From the NCBI GenBank assembly GCA_003489395.1, contig DNMN01000029.1:758-9586 (forward strand): a DNA stretch of 8,829 nt, written 5' to 3'. The notes beneath the pieces were generated by a model. That model searched no databases. It worked only from the letters and a program-made list of their open reading frames with translations, and was not told where the DNA came from. This DNA comes from Candidatus Yonathbacteria bacterium (GTDB lineage Bacteria > Patescibacteriota > Minisyncoccia > Phycocordibacterales > UBA1550). Both the position numbers and the translations under genes were made by a program. Shown here in pieces: positions 1 through 5,206 of the stretch (within the stretch, counting starts at the first letter, position 1; each line of letters opens with the position of its first letter).

Positions 1-441
1 GTGGATGATGACGAGCTACGGGAACCAAAACAATACGACGTTCGCAAGCTGGTCGCGATGGGAACCGTTCTCGGCATTGTTTCAACAGTCTTTGACTTCA
101 TCATCTTTGCGTCCTTTTACAAACTCGGGCCCGAGGTACTTCAGACGCATTGGTTTATTGAAAGTATTTTAACAGAGCTCCTATTCCTTTTCTCCATTCG
201 TTCACGAGGGTTCTTCTTCCAAACAAAGGCTCCTTCATTTGTGCTTGTTGTTCTTACAGTTCTCGCGGCGTCGGCTACATTGCTCATTCCGTTCACCAGT
301 ATCGGGCAATCATTATTCCATTTTATAGCCCCTACCGCATCATCCCTTGGCTTTGTGCTAGGAATTGTCGCTCTGTATTTCGTAACGACCGAATTTGCAA
401 AGATATCGTATTATCGCCTTACAACCCAGCAAAAAGTTTGA
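1..441 (+). CDS. P-type Mg2+/cation-transporting ATPase, C-terminal fragment
   Basis: This is the C-terminal membrane part of a P-type ATPase that moves Mg2+ or another cation across the cytoplasmic membrane at the cost of ATP. The visible 146 residues hold a short hydrophilic start followed by four hydrophobic stretches at about 18-40, 51-66, 79-97 and 107-128. The segment with FDFIIF near residues 31-36, followed by WFIES and SIRSRG near 51-70, matches the arrangement in the Cation_ATPase_C domain of the MgtA/MgtB group. The nucleotide-binding and phosphorylation domains, including the DKTGT aspartate, lie outside the window, so the gene is cut by the edge. The GTG at base 1 is an internal valine codon, not a start. 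It ends in TGA, the only TGA stop among the genes here. The family is fairly sure; the exact ion is not shown. Confidence 0.82.
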   Translation: MDDDELREPKQYDVRKLVAMGTVLGIVSTVFDFIIFASFYKLGPEVLQTHWFIESILTELLFLFSIRSRGFFFQTKAPSFVLVVLTVLAASATLLIPFTSIGQSLFHFIAPTASSLGFVLGIVALYFVTTEFAKISYYRLTTQQKV

Positions 442-447
442 TACAAT
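419..447 (+). promoter_or_regulatory. Candidate extended -10 promoter for the efflux module, possibly leaderless
   Basis: TGATACAAT at 439-447 is an extended -10 element (TGn followed by TACAAT). A weak -35-like TTACAA lies at 419-424, giving a 17-base spacer. The expected transcription start, about seven bases after the -10, falls on or next to the adaptor ATG at 454, so the mRNA may have no leader. This agrees with the absence of a Shine-Dalgarno site before that ATG. The TGA of the extended -10 is also the stop codon of the upstream ATPase. It is seen as sequence only; activity is inferred. Confidence 0.42.
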
Positions 448-453
448 ATACAC

Positions 454-1962
454 ATGCAAGTATCTAAAAAACAAATTATATGGGGCAGTATTATTATCGC
501 AGTCGGCATAATAATATTTTTTGTTACGACAAACAAAAAGGATGCCGTGCTTCCAAACACGACCACAATTAAGCGCGGAGATGTGATCCAGGAAGTGAGC
601 GTGACAGGTCGAGTGAAATCATCATCCGCAGTTGAACTTGCATTTGAAAAAAGCGGCCGCGTTTCAAGCGTGTATGCGCTGGTTGGCGAACGAGTAGAAG
701 TGGGTAAACTTCTTGCCGAGGTTGAGTCCTCCAGCGCGCGCGGGAGCCTCATGGAGGCCGAGGCGCGTCTTGCAGAGCTAAATCGCGGAGCGAGACCAGA
801 AGAGATTACGGTCAAAAGGGCTGAGCTTGCGAAATATACTCAGGATTTAGACAACGCATACAGCGGTGTTACCGATATTCTCAACGACGCATTCACAAAA
901 GCGGATGATGCTCTTCACACAAAAACAACTGGAATTTTTTCCGGCTATAAAAATACTTCCTACAAATACACGTTTTCTGTGTGTGATAGCCAGCTTGCAG
1001 GAGATAGCGAGTCTCTTCGCCAAACAACAGAGATTGATTTTGACTCGTGGCGTGGAGAGATTGCGGGCTTCCCTCTTTCTCCATCAAAAAGTGATTTCAC
1101 TGACGCGCTAAACAGAGGAAGCGAGCATATCGTTTTAACATTCTCCTTACTTGAGTCCATAAGTCGCGCGCTCTCCCTTGATTGCACTGTTACAAACACC
1201 TCGCTTGATACATACCGAGCAAACATCAACACCGCGCGGGTGAATGTGACAACAGCCCTTTCAACCGTAAATACAAAAAAGCAAACAATCGCCACGCTTC
1301 TCCTCACTGTAGCAAAAGTTAAAGACGAACTCGCCTTACTTCTAGCTGGAACCGCGAACGAGGTGATCACGGCGCAAGAAGCGCGAGTGCTATCTGCGCG
1401 AGGGGAACTCGCAAAATACCGCATCACCTCCCCTATCGCCGGAGTTGTTACAAAAGCAGATATAAAAGAAGGCGAGGGTTCAACTATGGGCAAAACAGTG
1501 TTTTCTGTCATCTCAGATGCATCATTTGAGATTGAGGCGTACATTCCAGAAGCAGATATTGCAAAAATAAAGAAAGGAGACCCTGCTCGCGTCACACTAG
1601 ATGCATATGGGTCAGATATTCAATTCCCTGCTACCGTCTCAGCAATAGACCCAGCAGAAACTATCATAGACAATGTGCCAACATACAAAACAACTCTTCA
1701 TTTTACTGAAAGCGACCCTCGCATAAAATCTGGAATGACGGCAAACATTGACATAGCGACGGCTTCTCGAGCGGATGTTTTATTTTCTCCTGAGCGCTCT
1801 ATTATTACGAGGGAAGACGGAAAGTACATTCGTATAATTCAAGGCGATGGCACCGCCACAGACACACCTGTTACAGTGGGGCTCAAAGGCTCTGATGGGT
1901 CCATTGAAATCCTCTCTGGAGCGACAGAAAACACCACGATTATTATGGCGCCAAAAGACTAA
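454..1962 (+). CDS. HlyD/MacA-like membrane fusion (periplasmic adaptor) protein
   Basis: This is the adaptor subunit of an ABC efflux system; it would sit on the outer face of the cytoplasmic membrane and couple the MacB-like permease to export. The 502 residues start with a membrane anchor (about 8-25). The first half of a lipoyl/biotinyl-like domain follows at about 50-92, with TGRVKSSSAVELAF. A long helical region covers 95-320, and the second lipoyl half has ITSPIAGVVTKADIKEGE at 324-341. A beta-barrel (about 355-435, with SGMTANIDI) and a membrane-proximal domain to the end complete it. Family members are usually nearer 370-400 residues. The excess lies in the helical hairpin (about 130-290), which carries two cysteines (177 and 244). 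The ATPase and permease follow on the same strand, which fixes the role. No clear ribosome binding site is present. The substrate is unknown. Confidence 0.88.
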   Translation: MQVSKKQIIWGSIIIAVGIIIFFVTTNKKDAVLPNTTTIKRGDVIQEVSVTGRVKSSSAVELAFEKSGRVSSVYALVGERVEVGKLLAEVESSSARGSLMEAEARLAELNRGARPEEITVKRAELAKYTQDLDNAYSGVTDILNDAFTKADDALHTKTTGIFSGYKNTSYKYTFSVCDSQLAGDSESLRQTTEIDFDSWRGEIAGFPLSPSKSDFTDALNRGSEHIVLTFSLLESISRALSLDCTVTNTSLDTYRANINTARVNVTTALSTVNTKKQTIATLLLTVAKVKDELALLLAGTANEVITAQEARVLSARGELAKYRITSPIAGVVTKADIKEGEGSTMGKTVFSVISDASFEIEAYIPEADIAKIKKGDPARVTLDAYGSDIQFPATVSAIDPAETIIDNVPTYKTTLHFTESDPRIKSGMTANIDIATASRADVLFSPERSIITREDGKYIRIIQGDGTATDTPVTVGLKGSDGSIEILSGATENTTIIMAPKD

Positions 1963-2025
1963 AGACTAGTCAAAAGTTTTTATGTCCTAGAATAGACTTT
2001 CTAACTTTTGACTTTAAGACTTATT
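1954..2025. repeat. Degenerate inverted heptamer element between adaptor and ATPase genes
   Basis: The end of the adaptor gene and most of the following 65-base gap carry short repeats. On the left, AAAGACT occurs twice in tandem (1954-1960 and 1961-1967) and is followed by AGTCAAAAGTT (1968-1978). On the right, AACTTTTGACT (2003-2013) is its perfect 11-bp inverted copy, inside a run where ACTT recurs every 7 or 8 bases (1996, 2004, 2011, 2019). The loop is 24 bases. The layout resembles the elements at 4407-4531 and 5036-5203, but the units differ in sequence and are more worn. It could form an mRNA hairpin just before the ATPase start. No U-tract follows, so it is not a normal intrinsic terminator. 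Confidence 0.6.
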
Positions 2026-2027
2026 TT

Positions 2028-2750
2028 ATGCCACTAATAGAAATCAAAAATCTCACCAAGGTGTACGTAAACGATGAGGTTGAAACTCCGGTTCTTCACG
2101 GTGTTTCTTTTTCTATTAACCGTGGGGAGTTTGTGGCTATTATGGGTCCATCAGGCTCTGGTAAATCCACTCTGCTTCATGTGCTCGGTTTCCTAGACGG
2201 CTACACAGATGGCTCGTATCTCTTTGAAGACAAGGAAGCGAGTACTTATGAAGGGGATGCAATGGCTCATATACGTAATAAGAAACTTGGTTTCATATTT
2301 CAATCATTCAACCTCCTCGCTCATGCAAGCGTTTTTGAAAACGTTAAACTCCCACTTTTCTACTCAGATATTCCAGAGTCAGAATGGTCTAAACTTGTAA
2401 CCGACGCCATAGAGGCTGTTGGACTCACTCACCGCACAGATTTTGATGTCACTCGTCTTTCTGGTGGTGAAAAACAACGTGTAGCAATTGCCAGAGCGCT
2501 AGTTTGCAGCCCTGAAGTAATTTTTGCAGACGAGCCAACTGGCAACCTTGACTCAAAGTCCGGAGGTGGAGTAATGCAGACACTCCAAGACTTGAATGAA
2601 AAACACGGTCACACTATCATCCTCATCACACACGAAACATACACAGCCGAACACGCTCGTCGTATAATCCGCATAAAAGACGGCCTAGTTGAAAGTGATA
2701 CAGAGGTCTCCGAAAGACGTCACACAAATGGTGGGATACTCATAAAATAA
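2028..2750 (+). CDS. MacB/LolD-type ABC transporter ATP-binding protein
   Basis: This is the cytoplasmic ATPase that powers the adaptor/permease pair around it. All ABC motifs are intact in 240 residues: Walker [10 protein letters not shown] (40-48), Q-loop glutamine 92 in FQSFNLL, signature LSGGE (144-148), Walker B VIFADEP with catalytic Glu169, D-loop GNLDS (172-176) and switch His202. Length and the [20 protein letters not shown] region are typical of the MacB/LolD/FtsE group, whose members act in mechanotransmission rather than classic channel transport. It lies 65 bases after the adaptor and four bases before the permease, so it should be cotranscribed with the permease. No Shine-Dalgarno site precedes the ATG; the gap instead holds the inverted repeat element at 1954-2025. 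The transported substrate cannot be read from this subunit. Confidence 0.95.
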   Translation: MPLIEIKNLTKVYVNDEVETPVLHGVSFSINRGEFVAIMGPSGSGKSTLLHVLGFLDGYTDGSYLFEDKEASTYEGDAMAHIRNKKLGFIFQSFNLLAHASVFENVKLPLFYSDIPESEWSKLVTDAIEAVGLTHRTDFDVTRLSGGEKQRVAIARALVCSPEVIFADEPTGNLDSKSGGGVMQTLQDLNEKHGHTIILITHETYTAEHARRIIRIKDGLVESDTEVSERRHTNGGILIK

Positions 2751-2754
2751 AATC

Positions 2755-3990
2755 ATGAAATTTAAACACAGTCTAAAAACTGCATACCGAGGACTTGAAC
2801 AAAACCGCGCGCGGTCATTTCTCACCATCTTGGGTATCGTCATTGGCGTTACAGCTATCATCCTCGTGATGTCCCTTGGCCAAGGCGCACAAGCGCTTAT
2901 CCTTGACCAAGTAAAAGGAATGGGCACGCGTACTATTATTGTTGGTGGTGGACGTGAACCAAAGGGTCCATCGGATGCAGGGCAGATTTTTAATGATTCA
3001 CTCAAAAAGCGTGATTTGGAACTTCTAGAACGAAGAGAAAACACTCCAAGTGTAAAATATGTTATGCCTCTTATTTTTGGAGCAGCAGGCGCATCATATC
3101 AAAGCGACACATATAACCTAACTATTTTTGGCGCTTCCCCACTTATGGAGAAAATCTTTGACATGCCATTCAGGTCTGGTGGGATGTTTACGGACGAAGA
3201 TATCCGCGCGCGAGCTAAATATGTAATAATCGGGAACAAAGTAAAAACTCAACTTTTCGGCGCTGACGATGCAATCGGCCAGGTGATCAAAATGAAAGGT
3301 TATAATTTTCGTGTTATTGGAGTTCTCACCGAGCAAGGCCAAAGCGCATTCAATTTTGATGAAGCAGCAATCATCCCCTACACTACCGCCCAAGACTATG
3401 TCCTCGGCATTAAATATTTTAACCGATTTGTCATAGAAGCTGTGAGCGATGAGCTTGTTCCAAGCGCCTCAGAAGAAGTTTCGCTTACCCTGCGAGAGTC
3501 ACACAATATTACCGACCCAACCAAAGATGATTTTTTTGTAATCACGCAGGTTAGTCTCGCAAATAGCCTCTCTTCTATTACCTCAGTGCTTACAATATTC
3601 CTCGCTGCAGTGGCAGCAATTTCACTCATCGTGGGCGGTATAGGCATTATGAACATAATGCTCGTTTCTGTAACCGAACGCACAAAAGAAATTGGGCTTA
3701 GAAAGGCGCTTGGAGCCACATACAAAAACATTCTTACACAGTTTCTCCTTGAAGCGGTAATGCTTACTGGGCTCGGTGGAATTATAGGAATTCTCCTTGG
3801 CGCATTTTTTTCATGGGCGATAGCAACAGGTATTACACAGTTCACCAGTATCGCCTGGACGTTTAGTTTCCCTGTTTCTGCAGCAATTCTCGGACTTGGT
3901 GTCTCTGGTGCCATTGGGCTCATTTTTGGCCTTTACCCAGCACGCACAGCGGCCCACAAGAGCCCTATAGACGCCCTCCGCTACGAGTAA
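2755..3990 (+). CDS. MacB-type ABC transporter permease (MacB_PCD plus FtsX domains)
   Basis: This is the membrane subunit of the efflux module. The 411 residues follow the standard order: a first membrane helix at about 21-42, a large extracytoplasmic MacB_PCD domain at about 45-270, then three helices at about 275-303, 328-356 and 372-394 forming the FtsX domain. The stretch ending IGIMNIMLVSVTERTKEIG, with the coupling residues after helix 2, and the ending GLYPARTAAHKSPIDALRYE are classic for the family. Unlike Escherichia coli MacB, the ATPase is a separate protein, the usual arrangement in monoderm bacteria and CPR. Its TAA stop directly abuts the stop of the convergent pseudopilin gene, with no terminator visible in between. 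It may export peptides, lipoproteins or antimicrobials; this is not resolved. Confidence 0.93.
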   Translation: MKFKHSLKTAYRGLEQNRARSFLTILGIVIGVTAIILVMSLGQGAQALILDQVKGMGTRTIIVGGGREPKGPSDAGQIFNDSLKKRDLELLERRENTPSVKYVMPLIFGAAGASYQSDTYNLTIFGASPLMEKIFDMPFRSGGMFTDEDIRARAKYVIIGNKVKTQLFGADDAIGQVIKMKGYNFRVIGVLTEQGQSAFNFDEAAIIPYTTAQDYVLGIKYFNRFVIEAVSDELVPSASEEVSLTLRESHNITDPTKDDFFVITQVSLANSLSSITSVLTIFLAAVAAISLIVGGIGIMNIMLVSVTERTKEIGLRKALGATYKNILTQFLLEAVMLTGLGGIIGILLGAFFSWAIATGITQFTSIAWTFSFPVSAAILGLGVSGAIGLIFGLYPARTAAHKSPIDALRYE

Positions 3991-4518
3991 CTAGTTGGTG
4001 ACTTCGTTCCAGGTGGCGCTGGTGATCAGGCCGTCTGTGTCTAAAGTAAGGGCGACCTGGAGTGTTCGCGTGTTTGCGTTCATTATGCCTTTTGATGTGA
4101 TTGTTTTTGAGGTGTCGTTGCCTGTCACCTGCACCTTTGCGCAATCTTTTGATAGGGTGCATCCATTTGAACTGAAATTTACTGAGTAGCAATCGGTGGT
4201 GGCGCACAAATATGTTTTATTACGAGCGATTTTAATAAGGGCGTCGCGAGCGCCTGCTTCTGCATAAAAATGCGCGCGCGAGGATTGCGCGCTACCCTGT
4301 GAAATAAAAAGCTCGGTAAAAGAAAGTGTTGTAATGCTTACTGCCACCACAAGTGCCATCACGCCAAGGAGCATCACTGTGGGAAGAGTTGCGACACCTC
4401 GGGATGGACATTTGACAACTGACATTTGACAACTGACAGCAGATTTTTGCATAGCAAAAATCTGCTCCTTATTTACTAGTTGTTTTCCATGCATTCTGTC
4501 AATTGTTAATTGTTTCAT
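3991..4518 (-). CDS. PilX/GspK-like minor pseudopilin lacking Glu5
   Basis: This is a probable minor pseudopilin of a type IV pilus or type II-like system, anchored in the cytoplasmic membrane before assembly. Numbering from the ATG at 4518 (175 residues), a prepilin-like site SRG/VATLP falls at Gly41/Val42 and is followed by a hydrophobic helix (about 45-66). FYAEAGARDALIKIARN (84-100) then resembles the AEAG motif of PilX-type N-terminal regions. The globular part is short and has two close cysteine pairs (C105/C110 and C120/C126). Position 5 of the mature chain is Pro46, not the usual Glu, as in GspK-type tip pseudopilins. An inner ATG at 4452 (residue 23) has an AAGGAG site 12 bases upstream and would give a 19-residue leader, so it may be the true start. 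It is the last gene of the - strand operon. Confidence 0.72.
   Translation of the reverse strand: MKQLTIDRMHGKQLVNKEQIFAMQKSAVSCQMSVVKCPSRGVATLPTVMLLGVMALVVAVSITTLSFTELFISQGSAQSSRAHFYAEAGARDALIKIARNKTYLCATTDCYSVNFSSNGCTLSKDCAKVQVTGNDTSKTITSKGIMNANTRTLQVALTLDTDGLITSATWNEVTN
4407..4441. repeat. Heptamer array A (GACAnnn units), left arm of element 1
   Basis: Five 7-bp units lie in perfect register: GACATTT and GACAACT alternate twice, followed by GACAGCA. They fall within the pseudopilin gene and, in its frame, encode residues just before the prepilin cleavage site, so they would be removed with the leader. A 17-base stretch (4408-4424, with a second copy at 4422-4438) is complementary to the opposite array at 4497-4513 in 14 of 17 positions. 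The two arrays could therefore pair across the central hairpin. Confidence 0.8.
4438..4466. repeat. Perfect 13-bp hairpin with a start codon in its loop
   Basis: AGCAGATTTTTGC (4438-4450) and GCAAAAATCTGCT (4454-4466) are perfect inverted copies around a three-base loop. On the - strand the candidate ATG at 4452-4450 starts in this loop, and the 3' end of the AAGGAG site (4470-4465) enters the stem. In mRNA the hairpin would hide both. No T-run follows on either strand, so it is not a simple intrinsic terminator. The structure is directly visible; a control role is inferred. Confidence 0.82.
4465..4471 (-). promoter_or_regulatory. Shine-Dalgarno site for inner start at 4452
   Basis: The - strand reads TAAGGAG here, the only strong Shine-Dalgarno match before any gene start in the window. 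It lies 12 bases upstream of the ATG at 4452-4450, a rather long spacing, and 5' of the hairpin that contains that ATG. It supports 4452 rather than 4518 as the start of the PilX/GspK-like gene, which would then encode 153 residues. Confidence 0.5.
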
Positions 4519-4531
4519 GTCAATTGTTCTT
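4497..4531. repeat. Heptamer array B (TGTnnnn units), right arm of element 1
   Basis: Five 7-bp units start with TGT: TGTCAAT (4497 and 4518), TGTTAAT, TGTTTCA and TGTTCTT. On the - strand they read as ATTGACA-type units, so this array is inverted relative to array A. It covers the outer ATG at 4518 and the gap to the upstream pseudopilin gene. The nearby 11-mer TTGTTTTCCAT (4480-4490) recurs exactly in element 2 at 5165-5175. Confidence 0.75.
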
Positions 4532-4536
4532 TCTTA

Positions 4537-5175
4537 TTACCTAAAAGTAACCGTCGTGCGAAGGGAGTCCTCGTACGTCCAGTCCCCGCTCTCCGCATTG
4601 TACCGCATTGTCATTGCGACCTGTATTGCTGTTGTGGTGGCATTAAGTATTGAGTTGTGGTTTTCAATACGTGTAAATGTGGGCACATCCACGGTAACAT
4701 AACTGCCTGTTACAGCTTCTGGCGTGCCGGCATTCACCTTGCGACGCAGAGTCCCGCCAGACATATCATATAAAATTGTATCGCCAGACACAGTGAGCGT
4801 GAGCGTACTTCCAGGAACACCGAGCAGAGGAGCAGAGACGGCGGTAGCGTTTTTGACATCCTGTTTTATAATCTCGCCTGCAAAGCGAATCGCGGAGTTG
4901 ATCTCGCTTCGCGCCTCCGCCTGACCGCGACCTTTTGAGAGCATAATAAACGCGTCTGAAACTATCACCATAAGTCCGGACAGCAGAGCAATATAAATCA
5001 AAAGTTCCAGCAAGGATATTCCGCGAGTACGCGGAGAATGGGGAAGGTGGAATGTTGAATGTTGAATGTTGAATGGGGAATGGGGAATTGGATTGAATTC
5101 CAAAAAAACTGAATCTTTCATTTTAGATTCAATATTCAATATTCTATATTCTATATTCTGTCTTTTGTTTTCCAT
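4537..5175 (-). CDS. PulJ/PilW-like pseudopilin with long heptamer-encoded leader
   Basis: This is a probable minor pseudopilin. Numbering from the ATG at 5175 (212 residues), the prepilin peptidase site is TRG/ISLLELLIYIALLSG at Gly52/Ile53, with the conserved Glu at mature position 5 (Glu57). A membrane helix follows at about 54-78. The remaining chain of about 130 residues, with SEINSAIRFAGEIIKQDV, a later GGTLRRKV and a closing beta-rich part, fits the PulJ/PilW layout. The leader of 52 residues is much longer than the usual 6-25 because it is encoded by two heptamer arrays. Its peptide shows a seven-residue rhythm (NIEYRILNIE). An inner ATG at 5121 (residue 19) would shorten it only to 34 residues. 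No Shine-Dalgarno site precedes either start. The gene lies between a secreted beta-sandwich protein and the PilX/GspK-like gene and is probably cotranscribed with both. Confidence 0.82.
   Translation of the reverse strand: MENKRQNIEYRILNIESKMKDSVFLEFNPIPHSPFNIQHSTFHLPHSPRTRGISLLELLIYIALLSGLMVIVSDAFIMLSKGRGQAEARSEINSAIRFAGEIIKQDVKNATAVSAPLLGVPGSTLTLTVSGDTILYDMSGGTLRRKVNAGTPEAVTGSYVTVDVPTFTRIENHNSILNATTTAIQVAMTMRYNAESGDWTYEDSLRTTVTFR
5036..5091. repeat. Heptamer array C (GAATGnn units), left arm of element 2
   Basis: Eight 7-bp units run without a register break. The types are GAATGTT (three in tandem, 5050-5070), GAATGGG (5036, 5071, 5078), and the variants GAAGGTG and GAATTGG. They lie inside the PulJ/PilW-like gene and are translated into the leader just before the prepilin cleavage site. 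The period of seven is out of step with codons, so the peptide repeats only every 21 bases. Confidence 0.85.
5110..5131. repeat. 7-bp hairpin with inner start codon in its loop
   Basis: TGAATCT (5110-5116) and AGATTCA (5125-5131) are perfect inverted copies around an eight-base loop, TTCATTTT. The loop contains the - strand ATG at 5121-5119, an in-frame candidate start of the PulJ/PilW-like gene. This mirrors the hairpin at 4438-4466, where the inner start of the next gene also lies in the loop. The stem is A/T-rich and would be weak on its own. Confidence 0.6.
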
Positions 5176-5203
5176 ATTCTATATTCCATATTCTACATTC
5201 TGC
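5127..5203. repeat. Heptamer array D (ATTCnnn units), right arm of element 2
   Basis: Eleven 7-bp positions keep register for 77 bases. Nine are clear ATTC-type units (ATTCAAT, ATTCTAT, ATTCCAT, ATTCTAC, ATTCTGT, ATTCTGC); two in the middle (5162-5175) are degenerate and contain the 11-mer TTGTTTTCCAT shared with element 1. Relative to array C the units are inverted (GAAT on the other strand), so the arrays can pair in part. This array fills the gap to the upstream gene and covers the ATG at 5175. Confidence 0.83.
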
Positions 5204-5206
5204 CCT

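Noticed and set aside
1..3. GTG as a true start codon
   Set aside because: The reading frame matches the middle of a P-type ATPase C-terminal domain, so the gene continues upstream of the window.
439..441. TGA read as glycine, as in Gracilibacteria/SR1
   Set aside because: Reading through would fuse the ATPase to the adaptor out of family context, and no gene here contains in-frame TGA.
411..815. Open frame on the - strand, 134 codons
   Set aside because: It lies opposite the adaptor and ATPase genes and has a serine/threonine/arginine-rich composition typical of an antisense shadow.
960..1595. Long - strand frame, 211 codons, inside the adaptor gene
   Set aside because: It is antisense to a well-supported HlyD-family gene, shows no recognisable domain and has a low-complexity Ser/Ala/Val composition.
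3396..3923. - strand frame, 175 codons, inside the permease
   Set aside because: It is opposite the conserved FtsX domain; the hydrophobic stretches are reverse-strand echoes of membrane helices.
4438..4466. Intrinsic terminator
   Set aside because: The stem is A/T-rich in its centre and no T-run follows it on either strand; it also lies inside an open frame.
5036..5203. CRISPR array
   Set aside because: Units are 7 bp in direct tandem with no spacers, and no cas genes are present.
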